Below are positions 10,699-22,903 of a stretch of 64,000 nt of DNA, piece by piece. The number at the start of each line of letters is the position of its first letter. The stretch's first letter is position 1. A model generated the notes under the pieces. It worked only from the letters and a program-made list of their open reading frames with translations. It was not told where the DNA came from and searched no databases. The stretch is from Nipponacmea schrenckii. Its lineage: Eukaryota > Mollusca > Gastropoda > Lottiidae. The DNA is taken from assembly GCA_030562195.1 (NCBI GenBank), contig CM060202.1, positions 10,292,001-10,356,000 on the forward strand, read 5' to 3'. A program made the position numbers and the translations under genes.

Positions 10699-11293
10699 CA
10701 GTTATCATGAAAATACTAAATAATTATGGAAATTGGTCAAGAATTACTCTAGTAAATAATAATATACAATTTCTTCTACACTAATTTATCATCGTGTAGT
10801 ATTTAACATTATTTGGCTCAGGTTTTACCCTTAACTTTATTTTCATTCACTTCATTACCAATCTGGTATTTATAGTAGTCATGTCTTAATTATTTTTTCT
10901 GAAGTTTTGGCACTCCTTGCCATTTTTCTTCTAGCAAAACCATTCAAACCACTGGTTTGAAATCCTTTTAAATCATTTACTTGCATAAAGTTGATTCACA
11001 TTCTTCCAATTATGTTATGTGAAAAAAGTGGCATCATTTTCACATTGAGTTTTTAAAAGTCATTCAAGCTATTTTAAATTCACCTATGACCCAATTATTA
11101 TTTTAAAGGTTTCTCATAATTTTTTTTTATTTTCACTTCTAATTCTGTATGAGTAAATATAAAGATAAATTCAAGAATCTCTTAAGATCATAAAAATGAG
11201 GAATCAAAGAAATTCCTATTCCACCAAACTTGTAAAGAATCATTTGAGAAGTATTTATGTTAAATTCCACATCTGAACTTCTAATGGGGTGGA
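10699..11293. other. AT-rich non-coding stretch, nothing recognised
   Basis: Single-copy-looking sequence follows the array. No ORF with coding character, paired terminal repeats or RNA gene was seen. Confidence 0.5.
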
Positions 11294-11525
11294 AAATTGG
11301 TAAAACATTTGTCATATTACACATAATCATAGCTGGTTAATAAGTTCATGCTTTCTGACTTCTTAATTTGTATTAGGAAAAAAACATAAATATAAAATTG
11401 CAAAATACATAGCCAAATTGGTAAAACATTTGACATAATCATAGCTGGTTAATAAATTCATGCTTTCTGACTTCCTAATTGGTATTTAGGAATAAACATA
11501 AATAAAAAATTGCAAAATACATAGC
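11294..11525. repeat. Direct tandem duplication of about 120 bp
   Basis: The first copy (11294-11414) and second copy (11415-11525) both start AAATTGGTAAAACATTTG, pass through CATAATCATAGCTGGTTAAT and CATGCTTTCTGACTTC, and end AAAATACATAGC. The second lacks about 9 bp (around ATTACAC) and differs at scattered sites. This is a simple two-copy segmental tandem duplication. Confidence 0.85.
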
Positions 11526-12370
11526 AAAAGCAGTTAAACCATTTACCAAAGCATCAGACCCACATTTTCAATATCTACTTTTACTGTACACATAAGTAGA
11601 TTTGAATTTGCTCAGCATATCATGTATGAATTCAATAAACTGTGAAAAGAACGTGTTGTTGTATGAGATATAAATTATACCATATAATTATAACTTAGAC
11701 TGAGTGTTCTGGTTATTAAGACAATGTAACTCAATCATCCATAATATAAGCATGTGTAAACTGCATGATCTCTATGTAATATCAGATTCAACAAGATATT
11801 TACTGGTAAAATTCTTCTGCATCTTTCTCAGCTGATTGATGGTTTTTTAAATACATTACAGTCTCCTTTTGATGTAAGAATTCACGGACAATTTAGCACC
11901 GTAGAACTTGATGATTCTAGCTTGTGAACTGTACTATGATAGGAACTATACTTGCCTGAAAATGATTCCAAGTGCATTTACAACTCTCAGATGTTTTGAA
12001 AACATGTATTTTTTAGTAGTCAAGTGATTAATAACATCCACTAAAGAGACAACTTAATTAATTTCATATTGGTCAAAGTTGATGAGATTTACAGGATAAT
12101 TTAGCATGAAATTTAATGATGATGATTAAGAAGCAAATGATGCAGATGCCATTAAGATCAAAAAAAATTCTGATATGGGACATCATTGTTCTTCTAGCAA
12201 TATTTCAATCATTCTTGGTTCCAAGCAGATTGGGCTTGCTCTTTCTAACTTTATGTAGCTCTGGGTTATAGTCTATTGATCTCTAGCTCCATTATTTCCT
12301 TAAAGTTTGTTTACATTATGCCTGATCAAAGATTGTTCATTTCAAGTAAGAAACAACTGTATTTTACAAC

Positions 12371-12596
12371 TAACGTCCACAGTTAAGGATCCTTTCTATA
12401 AGCTGGTCCTTGGCTAAACCTCTTGGCATTGATCTGTCCTAGCCTATCTGCATACCTTTACAGCTAGGTTGACTAGAGTTTTATGAGTGAAGATGAGGCA
12501 TTCAAGGTTATTAGACTTTCACACGCCAATCGTGATAGGAACCCTCAGCCGCCATTTGTTCGATGTAACTAAGCAAATTGTGTCATGTAAAGAACA
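12371..12596 (-). mobile_element. tRNA-derived SINE family B, diverged minus-strand copy
   Basis: The copy shares GGATCCTTTCTA, TTGGC...AAACCTCTTGGCATTGAT and the later TTCAAGGT...AAGCAAATT...GTCATG blocks with the minus-strand copy at 45.6 kb, and in reverse with 22.7 and 48.6 kb. Its head lies at the right-hand end. It is the most diverged of the four copies, with A- and B-box positions eroded. The ORF at 12487-12681 lies across it and is not credible. The DNA from 11526 to 12370 shows no recognisable feature. Confidence 0.65.
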
Positions 12597-14280
12597 TGAT
12601 ATATCTGATATATTTTACATTTCTACAAACATACTAATCGTAGAATTTCAATACAATTCACTATCTTACTTTGTTACCTAGATAATAATAATTGTCAATT
12701 GTCTCTTTTCAATGGATACACTAACCAAACTTTGACTTATCCTAACCTTGTGATTTCCAAAGACAGCCCTTTTAAATCTATGCCTCTATTCTGTTCAAAA
12801 GGAAGTGGATTACAGTGCAAAGACATATTCTATTAATTAAATAAGTTAACCTCCTAAAATAACTTCATTTGATACAACATGCTGGAATCATGAAGGGATA
12901 AAGCAAGGCCCAATGACTTCCCCCAGAATAACAGTGTATTTTAAAAGACATTAGGTAAAAACGTGTTTATAATGAAAGTAATTAAAGAGGATATCCTGTA
13001 GCTTTATATATTTATAACCAATAATATGTCTGCATTACCATCTGCACCGAGTCTGCTTAAATCATTATTCCACTTCCTGTACTCGTAAAAAATATGGGAA
13101 TCTCTGAATTCTTTACCAATTATAGATCAAAATTAAAAATTGTTTGACTTCAGTCACTTTTAAAATATAAAACACATTTTTTGAAGTGTTGCTCCAGATA
13201 TCCAGGTGCAGCATTTTTTTTTTAGAAACTGAGTACTCATGATTTAAAGAAATTGGTTTTCTCTGTCTCTTTGATGACTTTTCAGGCTTACCATAATTAT
13301 GTTTCATGGCCATTTGTTTCTTTCATCCAACGTTTTGTGGTATTAATGGATATTATATTTGAGAAAAAGAACATCAATCTCAAGCCTAAATTGAACGATC
13401 CCAGGAACGCAAATAAAATAACATTCACATTCATTACATTGAAAAGATTCAAACATATACCTGCAAATGAATCTAATTCTAATTTGGATATCTGTTAACC
13501 TTAACTTAAGGAACTGCACCACAAACATGATAGACCAAACTGACTAGAACATTATCATTAAAGTTTATAGTTCTGTACTCAAAAGAAGATTTAATTGCCC
13601 ATTTTATAATTATAGAGGTTCTCTTTTATCTTATGACTTTACTGCTAGGTTAAGGAAGGTGGTCTAGGACATGGAATGTTATGTTCCACAATCCATTTAC
13701 CATTCAGAAACCAATAAGTAACATCAGTCCATAAGCACAACCCTTAGAATGCATTTGGTGTAAACAGGAAATGTATCAACCAAGTTGCATGTTTATTTAA
13801 TGGAGTGCTAAATTTTGCTAATTCTTGTGATAATGAACATATGAAACTGCATGAAATTAATACACATGAACCTATAGTTCACAACCATTTTGAACCACTA
13901 ATTATAACAAATTTTCGTACAGGATATGATTTTTCGACAAAAAATTCAAATCACATGTAAAAGGTATAGAAATATCATAGTCATATCAAAATTTTGACAT
14001 ATTAAGTCTAGTAAATGATTGAAAATAGCTGTGAACTATGTTCCTGTGTGTTATTTATATGCAAGAACCATAACATAGTTTCGCATGACCATGGCAGATA
14101 ATGTGGTCAACAAAAAGCATTTATATTTGTTTCAGATTTTGACAAATCCATTCAAAGGTTTAGCATAAACAAGCATAGCTATAATAAACTACTAATCTAT
14201 ATGTAAAACTCATTTTAATACAGAAGACAGTGAAAAACTCTTCAAAAATTAGAGATATTATTTATACAAAATAAATCTGA
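12597..14280. other. AT-rich non-coding stretch, nothing recognised
   Basis: No array, SINE or paired terminal repeat was identified. Two overlapping ORFs of opposite strand (13253-13498 plus, 13343-13528 minus) have no motif and no reason to prefer either; they are likely chance. Confidence 0.45.
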
Positions 14281-14589
14281 GAAAACCAGTCTATAAGAAA
14301 ACAAGTCCATAAGAAAACCAGTCTATAAGAAAACCAGTCTATAATAAAACAAGTCTATAAGAAAACAAGACTATAATAAAACAAGTCTAAATGAAAACAA
14401 GTCTATAAGAAAACCAGTCTATAAGAAAACCAGTCTATAAGAAAACCAGTCTATAAGAAAACAGTCTATAAGAAAACAAGTCTATAAGAAAACCAGTCTA
14501 TAAGAAAACAAGTCTATAAGAAAACCAGTCTATAAGAAAACATTGTCTATAAGAAAACAAGTCAATAAGAAAACCTGTCTATAAGAAAA
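14281..14589. repeat. 16-bp minisatellite
   Basis: About 19 copies of AAAACCAGTCTATAAG occur with variants (AAAACAAGTCTATAAG, AAAACAAGTCTAAATG and a few one-base indels). The variant with CAAG alternates irregularly with CCAG, consistent with slippage or unequal exchange. The period is not a multiple of three and no coding signal is seen. The flank from 14590 to 15600 has no recognisable feature. Confidence 0.95.
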
Positions 14590-15600
14590 TGTTATGCATA
14601 TAAAACTAAGTGCTAGATTTCCTGATGACTGTATTTTCACAGTACGAAACAAGGTGGTAAAGACATTCACTTTCTTAATTGATGTTGAAAGTGGAACTGT
14701 AAAATAAAAACATTAACCAAATAAATATATCATCAACTATACAGATTACAGAAACATATTAAAGACTCATTGATGGCGTTATTAGCTGAAAATTAACACC
14801 TTTAGATTCTCATCTCAATGCTTGGTACATGTATTTTATAGGACAAATTTTCGTTTAATGCAAATTAACAGAATTCTCAGACCAATTTTTTTTGGCTTAT
14901 TCAAGCATAAAATCAATCATTATTAAATAACAAAATTCAATTTTTCAAATCTACTTTCTTTCAAGAAATGATATCTTTCTTGCACTTGTTGACTTTGAAA
15001 GTGAGATGTCTGACAAGTACTCTTGAAGCAAGTCACTCATTTGTAAAAACAAAACAGTATTCTAAAAAATTTAATTTCAATGTTAAAAGCCATAATGTCA
15101 GGAATCTGTCTAAGTCTGATGTTGGCAAGTACTAGAAGCAGACTTGAAGATAACAATCAATTGTAGTTTTGTGAAAAAGAAATGCAACAAGTTTGAAATT
15201 AATGGTAGACAATACAGCTGTATACTGTAAATGATTTAGACAGAAATTCTGTTACAAATAACAGTGTAGAATGACAAGTCAAAACAGTGATTGGGTGTGA
15301 GAAAAAATGGCAGAAAGACCTGCAGGCCTCCTTTGATATAGAATTAGGTGGTGTACATGCTTTCTGGTTCTCTAATTATTAAAATGGCCAACATCAATTG
15401 TCATGAAGTCTTTTGCATTATACTACCCAAAAAAATCTCCTTTTTTCACGCCATTGCTTCAAGAGATTTTGATTAACCTAGACACAAGTAATTCCGGTAA
15501 ATTTGTATGGTCATCTGCCTAGACTTTTATGTATTCTAATTGAAGGACCTTTTAAGTAAATATTTGGCTTATAACAAGAATATGAATCAAACCTAACTAT

Positions 15601-16366
15601 CAGTAATTGAATCCAATTATCCAGTAATAGAATCCAACTATCCAGTAGAAGAATCCAACTATCCAGTAGAAGAATCCAACTATCCAGTAGAAATAACTAT
15701 CCAGTAAACAGAATCCAACTATCCAGTAAAAGAATCCAATATCGAGTAATAGAATCCAACTATCCAGTAAAAGAATCCAACTATCCAGTAAAAGAATAGA
15801 TAATAGAATCCAACTATCCAGTAAAAGAATCCAACTATCCAGTAAAAGAATCCAACTATCCAGTAAAAGAATCCAACTATCCAGTAAAAGAATAGAATAA
15901 TAGAATCCAACTATGCAGTAAAAGAATCCAACTATCCAGTAAAGTAAAAGAATCCAACTATCCAGTAAAAGAATAGATAATAGAATCCAACTATCCAGTT
16001 AAAGAATCCAACTATCCAGTAAAATAATCCAACTATCCAGAAAAGGATCCAACTATCCAGTAAAAGAATCCAACTATCCAGTAAAAGAATAGAGTAATAA
16101 ATCCAACTATCCAGTAAAAGAATAGAGTAAAAGAATCCAACTATCCAGTAAAAGGAATCCAACTATCCAGTAAAAGAATAGAGTAATAGAATCCAACTAT
16201 CCAGTAAAAGAATCCAACTATCCAGTAAAAGAATCCAACTATCCAGTAATAGAATCCAACTATCCAGTAAAAGAATCCAACTATCTAGTAAAAGAATAGA
16301 GTAATAGAAACCAACTATCCAGTAATAGAATCCAACTATCCAGTAATAGAATCCAACTATCTAGTA
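15601..16366. repeat. 21-bp minisatellite with interspersed spacers
   Basis: More than 30 copies of a 21-bp unit containing ATCCAACTATCCAGTAAAAG occur. They are periodically interrupted by a short AATAGATAATAG or AATAGAGTAATAG spacer, giving an irregular compound array. Since 21 bp is seven codons, minus-strand ORFs (15719-15910, 15932-16162) translate as repeats of YWIVGFF. The spacers and indels shift the frame repeatedly, so a protein is unlikely. Left-edge copies use TAATAG or TAGAAG instead of TAAAAG. Confidence 0.95.
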
Positions 16367-17008
16367 CAAAACTAGAGGCAGCTTTATTCTATTCCATCCA
16401 TTGGGCACAAGAATTTGTGAATATTTAATACAATGTAATACTATTTTTTAACAACTATGATCATTAATTTGATTTTTCTTCAATGTATATTTGTGTTTCA
16501 AGTGTTACATGACTGTGTTATATATTTGAGGGAAAGAATCGAAAAACCTAGTGATTATCAAAGATGACATCATTTAATGACTCAAACGAACATTGTAGTT
16601 TTGTTTATGGCAGAAAACACTTCCAATGGAGTCTGAATTCTGTCTTTTACACTGTCATTCTGAAAATAAACCACAAAATCTTAAATCAGGCAGAAAAAAG
16701 AAAATAGAAAAAACTCATCAATTTATGTTCACTATAGTTCAATCATTATCAATGTGAAATGCTGGTTGATCAAGCAGAAAATCTAGGCACCAGAATTGAC
16801 AAAAGGTCACTGGATGATCATAGATTGAGATATTCAGTGATTCATCATATAATATCATGCTAATGGAGTTAACTGTTGATCTGATGTATTCTTCGGCACC
16901 ATTTACTGCACATTTAACATGACATGCCACTTTACTTGCAATCTAGTCACCAAAATGATGTGATTTTTTATGATCTATTTCTTACTATAATACATATTAA
17001 GAAAAAAA

Positions 17009-17335
17009 TGAAATGAATGGAATTTTATGTCCTACTCTTCTGCACCTTATGGGCTAATGAAGACACCATGTAGAATGCAATGAGAGCAATTTTGCCTGGA
17101 CACCGACATTAGCCTACTCTTTTTGCAATTTCCAACTGTCAAGGATTCTTTAACATGCACAGCCTGTAGCACACATGACAACCGAACAACTAGATGCGGC
17201 ACCTCCCACATGCATTACTTACGGGGAAATGGGGTTGAGAAATCTGAATGTTCATCTCAACCTTGACAGGGATTGAACCCTGGATCCTCTGGTTAGCAAG
17301 CAAGCATCAAGCTCACTGAGCCACTCTTGCTCCCC
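17009..17335 (-). mobile_element. tRNA-derived SINE family A, near full length
   Basis: Read on the minus strand from 17335, it begins GGGGAGCAAGAGTGGCTCAG, a tRNA-like A box (TGGCTCAGTG). A B-box-like CCAGGGTTCAATCCCTG follows about 40 bp later. The body contains CTGACAGTTGGAAATTGC in degenerate form, and the tail runs CATAAGGTGCAGAAGAGTAG to ATTCCATTCATTTC. The other family A copy with a head is at 26.1 kb. A split internal Pol III promoter is the family hallmark. No clear target duplication was found. The sequence from 16367 to 17008 shows nothing recognisable. Confidence 0.85.
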
Positions 17336-19990
17336 GATACCTGTTGAAGTTTTGTTGAAGCATTGTTGTCTTGTTTTGGTGGCCATCAGAGACAATAATA
17401 TCTATGATTGATTAGAGTTTTATTATTTTGAAATACCATGTACAACTTTCATACTGATCTATCTTTTTGTACGGGTTTGAAGTTCTCCAGTTTTATTTTG
17501 AAAGGATCAGAAAGATAGAATTATAAATCAATTTACAATGATCAAAACTGACACATCAAAGAATGAATCAGATTGAGCCTCTTAAGCTTCATGATGACTT
17601 CAGACATAATATTGTCCTCTTTTCATCATCTGGAATTTTAGACATAATAAAGATGTTTTGTTTCAATAGTCAAAACTAGTAGCTAGCCAAGAATAAAAAC
17701 ATGTTAATTTAGTTAGAAAGACCTTTCAGTACCTTACTAATAAATAACACTAATTATACTACATTTACTAAAATAATAGAATTAGAGAAAAACTATGAAA
17801 ATAATAATTCTTTAAGACTCGAGATCATGGCCTCAAATTACAGACCACAATGACATCAGCAAAATAGAATAGAGATTTTGTATTGAAGAAATTAACTCCT
17901 GTTTACACTAGGCCCCTATAAAGCGTTCCATTTGGGAAAATAAAAAATAAAATCACAAATCACAAACACCTACAATATAACAAGCATGCAGAGTACGGTT
18001 CATTTAAAGGGTTGAGGATTTTACTGTACTAGTCCTCTGTTAGGTAATACAGCAATAAAATCTGTTTTAAACATTGGTTTAGTTTTCAATAAAATAACTG
18101 TATTTCTTAAAATCTTTTATTAAAATGAGGAATGAGTGGAAACTTTGTCAAAACAGAAGGTGGCATTGGTTTTTTCTTTTGGAATTTCATGGCTGAAATT
18201 GAATTGCATCATAGTCATAGCTGTATTAAAAGTGATAAAAATAACTCATGTACAAAATTCAATGAGCATAACACTTCTTCCACTAGTAGAATTTCAACAA
18301 AAGACATAATATAATCATTAGTATGAGCAGAAGATAATTAAAATGTAGCTTCATTCTGAGGATAATATGAAATTTAACAATGTAGGATGTTTAACACATA
18401 CATAATCATTCCAGTGTAGCCTTTTGTTATTTCATTTAACTGCTGCTGTGAAGTAACATGTTCTGAGAAAAAGTGCAATAATTATTTCACCAGTATCAGA
18501 TAGTATATTTTCCATTGAATATTGAACATAGAAAACCTTTTACAGTATAATTACATAATATAATATTGTTTATATTAATATACTTAAAACTCAGCTGGTA
18601 AATATTTACTCTTAATCAACGCCCAGCGTTTTAAATGTTTTTTTGTATCAGTAGATTTGAGCTTTTTCACAAACTGTTTGCTGGCCTAACATCAAAATAC
18701 AATTAACTTAATGAATTTCTCTAATCTAAGACAAATGTTTCTCGTTAAATTTAAGGTCAAATCTCTTGATTTTGAAAATAATTATTTTCTGTTAAAATAG
18801 ACGTGCTTGATAATATTGACATAAATGTGTGGTACATAATGAACATTAAAACCAGACGGCTTCTACTAGAATTGATAACCAAGATACAATCTTTATAGAA
18901 GTGCAGTGAAGTCATCTCAAGTTCCAAAGGAATTTTTTTTTCTTTTTCTGATCAGTTCAAAACTTAAGTTTTATTTTCTTGTGTAACAAATTTCTGGACC
19001 TTGGAATTTATCTTCAAGAAATCATTAGATTTAGCTTTTGAATCGTATCTACATACATGATTAAAAAAAAATAGCTATATACAGTTTTCTTAAAAAATGT
19101 TTTGGTTGTAAATCTGGTTTGGGAAAACAAGATATTGTGGCATCGAAACTTTAGGGTACAAATTGCAAAGCCCAAAGCCTAAGTCATGAAAATTAGTGGT
19201 ATATGGATCCACTGGACATATTGTAATTGTATCATAATAATTGTATATAATAATTTTTTCCATACTTTGACAGAAATAAAGGCTATCTGCAATTTCAAAC
19301 ACAAAAAATCCTTCAGCTTTGCTCACCCATGAACCATAGTGCTTCTTGATTTCTTTAAGGTGACTGGTAGTTAAATTATACTTCAGTCTAATAGAATACC
19401 TGTCTGAAATATGTTTATATCACAAGTAAGGAATTAGTTCTTCTTGATAATGCCAAAGAATTTTGACTTTTTAGCAACCTTTATTATCATATTTTGACAA
19501 GGTGGTAGTATAGACTGATAAGATATAATTCACCTGTCAAATAAAGGTCAAAAAACTCCACTTTTTGTATTCAGCATGGAGGAGTTGATTTCAGATTACC
19601 ATCAGGACTCTTGAGATAAAATCATGTTGGACTTTTCATTCTTGTTCTTATCAATGTTTTTCTACCATTTGATGTAAAGAGCCTATAGACCTACTTGATG
19701 CTTGAAGAAATTTCACAGTTCCGTTTAACAATAGAAAAGGAGAGATAATATCTACTGATGTTTCTTATTGTAGTAACAATATTATGGTAACATTTTAATC
19801 ACGATCTTTGTCAGAATTTAACCCTCGGGACAGGAAGTGGAAAGAAGAAATGAAATAGATAAATACACTTTCAATTCAACTTTGCACACTTTCAATTCAA
19901 CTTTACATTGAGCATCTGCATAGTAAAAAAAAATCACTATCAAGTGTAGTTTAGAGGCTAAGATATTTGCATTATTATCTATTGTGGACA
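17336..19990. other. AT-rich non-coding stretch, nothing recognised
   Basis: No coding-like ORF, array or paired terminal repeats were found over about 2.6 kb. A small repeated phrase, CACTTTCAATTCAACTTT, occurs twice at about 19867 and 19888. Short ORFs at 18132-18314 (plus) and 19090-19326 (minus) have no motifs. Confidence 0.45.
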
Positions 19991-20291
19991 TTTAGTGCAT
20001 TTTCACTTAGAATTATGAAGTAAAGCTAGCTTTAAGGCCAGCTTTATTGCCGAGTTTATCTGGTTCCCAAACCACTTTAGTCTTGATCAAAAAAGTGGCA
20101 CATTATTGACAGTTCACGATGAACAAGACTACCATTGTTGTGTGTGGGACCGTAAAACTACTTCTCTATTGCTGAACAAGAAAAAGGGAGGTTTTCTGTT
20201 CCCGAACTGTAATGGTTCGGCAATTTAACCAGTGGAAACACAGAAAAGCTAGCTTAAAGTCGGCTTTTTGGCCAATTGGAAACACGGTTAA
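19991..20291 (-). mobile_element. TTAA-type element, family 2 copy 1
   Basis: Compared with 21.94 and 50.11 kb, this copy is inverted. It contains AAGCTAGCTTTAAGGCCAGC, then TTATTGCCGAGTTTATCTGG, then GGTTCGGCAATTT, and ends GGAAACACGGTTAA. The right terminus, read inward, is TTAACCGTGTTTCCA. The left terminus (TTTAGTGCATTTTCACTTAG) is a decayed version of the TTAACTGCGTTTCCACTTAG seen in the other copies. There is no transposase frame. It is probably a non-autonomous TTAA-target transposon. Confidence 0.75.
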
Positions 20292-20964
20292 TAAGTTTAT
20301 GTAATGTTCAAAGTCGTAAAACTGTGGATCAAGTAGTTACACATATGGAACCTTGAGTCCAGAGTTCAATCCTTACATCATACATTATGAACATTTCAGT
20401 CATCAAATACAGACATGCTGACATTGACCATGTCTTGTGTCAGATGTGAAGAAAACAGACCCTGTGTTGCAGAATGTGCATGTTGAATATTCCTTACAGT
20501 TTCTCAGGCACAAGGAGCTTTGAGTAAAGATAAACAAGTTCTTCTTAGAGAAAAATATTTCTATGTATCTTTCTTTCTGTGGTTTAGTCAATATTTGATC
20601 AGATAATAATGAAAGTCAATACTTGAAAAAAAAGAACATTTTCAATATCATTTTTTCAGTACTCCAGATGAAATAGTACACCCACACTGTTTGATGGTGG
20701 GAATCATCGATAACCTAATAGAAGCCTTCTTACTAGTCTTGTATGACCCAATGTCACATCAACAAATAAAGCAGCTGAATTAATTATATTCTGACACTGT
20801 TTCAGTCCAATTATTTTTAGCATGTTGTTGAAACAAGATGACTGCAGGCATAGTAATATCAGAATGAGGAACAGCCTGATATAAAGACAACATGATCAAT
20901 TGCAAGATACTCTTTGACTTAGGAAACCTAAAACTTAAACTAGCAAAGATTGAGGGAAAAGAAA

Positions 20965-21310
20965 TATCTTAATTATAATTTTTTTTTAAGGACTAATCTT
21001 AAAACATAAAACCCTCTTACAACTGAATGTGTTCACATAATAAATTTTCTTGAATATTTTTCAAACTATAGTCCAAAAAATTCTAAATTTGACAAAATTT
21101 TAAATGAAGAAGATAAACTTTCAAATCTAGTATTCAAAACTGAAAAAAAAAGTGTCATAATTATAATTTTTTTTAAGGACTAAGTTTTAAAAATAAAACC
21201 TTAACAATTGAATGTGTTTACATAATAAATTTTCAAACTATAGTCTAAAATTCTAAAATAAATTTGAATGAAGATAAACTTTAAAATCTGGTATTCAAAA
21301 CTGAACAAAA
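20965..21310. repeat. Tandem duplication of about 190 bp
   Basis: Two copies start near TAATTATAATTTTTTTTAAG (20970 and 21158). Both run through AAAACC, ACTGAATGTG or ATTGAATGTG, CATAATAAATTTTC, CAAACTATAGTC, GATAAACTTT and GTATTCAAAACTGAA. The second copy is shorter by several deletions. The flank from 20292 to 20964 holds nothing recognisable. Confidence 0.8.
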
Positions 21311-21936
21311 TTTGTAACATTTATCCTCCACTGTATTTGTATGTTATTAAATGCACATTGAATCAAGCTACTAACGATTAAGAGGTTATTCCAATCTTTT
21401 CAAAATCAACTGCATTGAAAACCATCAAGACCAACATTTGATTAGGAATTTTTCCTCAATAATTTGAATAATCTTTGACTTGCTTCACCACAGATTTAGA
21501 GAATGTTGTGGTTGTCCTTCAGGCTATTTTTAATCCATATTTGACCCAATGTCAACATTGTCAGGAAGACAGTGTAATAAAGTTAATTTGATCCAGCTTG
21601 CTTTCTCTAACAACATGGTGCCAATTATATCTCCCATATTTCACAATATTATGACCAGTGCCTGCGGAAATCTTACGTTCATGTCGCTGAGAATTATAGT
21701 CTGCTCAATATTGGTCATTTCTTTCACAACTTTCCAAGCTTGTTTCTTAGTTTTTATCCACCAAAGAAGGTTTAAAACACTTATACAAAGCAATACTTTG
21801 CCAGTAAGTTGTATTATAACATATCAAAATAGTTTAAGCCCCTCCCCAATCTATCCACTATTTGCTTGTCAATGCTTGAAAATGCTTCATTGAAACTCAC
21901 TGCTGCTTCAGCTCAAATTATTCTGTGACCCCTCAG

Positions 21937-22244
21937 TTAAGCACTTGACTTTAAGCTAGCTTTTCTGTGTTTCCACTTGTTAAAGAACCATTATGGTTCG
22001 GGAAACGAAAACCTCCCTTTTTGCGTTCGGCAATTTATCGGGGGCCAACTTTTTGAACAAGTGGAAACACAAAAATCCGGCTTTTTCTCATTTGGCAATA
22101 GAGAAGTACTAGTTTTACGCGACCTGTCAATATCGAGACTATATTCGGGAACCAGATAAACTCAGTGGAAACGCAGCGTGTTCGGCAATAAAGCTGGCTT
22201 TAAAGCTAGTTTTACTTCACAATTCTAAGTGGAAACGCAGTTAA
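21937..22244 (+). mobile_element. TTAA-type element, family 2 copy 2
   Basis: The element is bounded by TTAA at 21937-21940 and TTAA at 22241-22244. The left end has lost part of its terminal repeat (TTAAGCACTTGACTTTAAGC); the right end keeps TTCTAAGTGGAAACGCAG then TTAA. Internally it shares AAGCTAGCTTTTCTG, GGTTCGGGAAACGAAAACC, CCAGATAAACTCAGTGGAAA and GTGTTCGGCAATAAAGCTGG with the copies at 20.0 kb (inverted) and 50.1 kb. It is only about 1.6 kb from copy 1 and in opposite orientation. A 60-codon ORF inside (21977-22159) is part of the element. Confidence 0.78.
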
Positions 22245-22667
22245 TATACCCTACTAGTTTCTGCCCTTCTTTTCTGATATTTCACAAGACTAGAGCCTTA
22301 GGAAATAATGTTGGTCAGTCTTGACATTAATTTTTCTCTTCAAGCTATGAACGCATTAGCCATGGGGAATATAAATTGGACTTCTGCCATCCAATCCTCA
22401 AGATTTGGTTCATTGACAATTGTCTCAATATTTCTGGTCCAGTGCATTTAAAATTAATTCTTTGATTTAATGAAGTTAGTTTTAAGCCCAGACTGGGTGA
22501 GACAAACATGCTAACAATTAATTTATAATATTGAGGAGGCCGGAATATAGCCTGTGGGTGGAAATAAATATAGTTCCCATGGAATAAATCAGATCATTTT
22601 TAGATTACTATGGTGTAAATGTATATAGACAGGAAGATAGATAAAGAAAACAATGATTATTTTTTGT

Positions 22668-22903
22668 GAGGTTCTTAGCACGGCGGTTAGAGCGTTGGTT
22701 CTTTACATCATGACATCATTTGCTTGGATACGTTGAAAATGTCGGATGTGATTTCTGCGTGTGAAAGTTCGATGACCTTGAATAAGTCATCTTCACTACA
22801 GTCGACCCAGCTGTAAATGGATATGGATAATCTGGGAAAGATCAATGCCAGGAGGTTTGGCCAAGGACCAGCTGGTAGAAAGGATCCCTGTCACGGCGGG
22901 ACT
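22668..22903 (+). mobile_element. tRNA-derived SINE family B, copy lacking B-box region
   Basis: The head TTAGCACGGCGGTTAGAGCG resembles a tRNA A box. Then come TTGGATACGTTGAAAATGTC, TTCGATGACCTTGAATAAGT, CAGCTGTAAATGG and GGATAATCTGGGAAAGATCA, ending AGAAAGGATCCCTGTCACGG. Compared with the 48.6 kb copy, it has lost about 15 bp around the B-box motif (GAGTTCTAATC there), so the split promoter is damaged. The 3' tail stops after GTCACGGCGGGACTTT, shorter than in the 45.6 and 48.6 kb copies. Confidence 0.82.

Noticed and set aside
14281..14589. CRISPR-like array (regular short repeats)
   Set aside because: The 16-bp units are directly abutting with no unique spacers; this is a minisatellite in a eukaryotic context.
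21380..21900. Possible degenerate reverse-transcriptase-like or other ORF remnant on the minus strand, opposite a 114-codon plus ORF at 21549-21893
   Set aside because: Phrases such as NEAFSSIDKQIVD (minus, near 21890) look faintly RT-like, but no YxDD-like motif or continuous frame follows, and stops occur in all frames. The plus ORF has no recognisable domain.
22675..22760. tRNA gene suggested by TTAGCACGGCGGTTAGAGCG
   Set aside because: It is the head of SINE B; no cloverleaf with paired acceptor ends can be drawn, and the B-box region is deleted.
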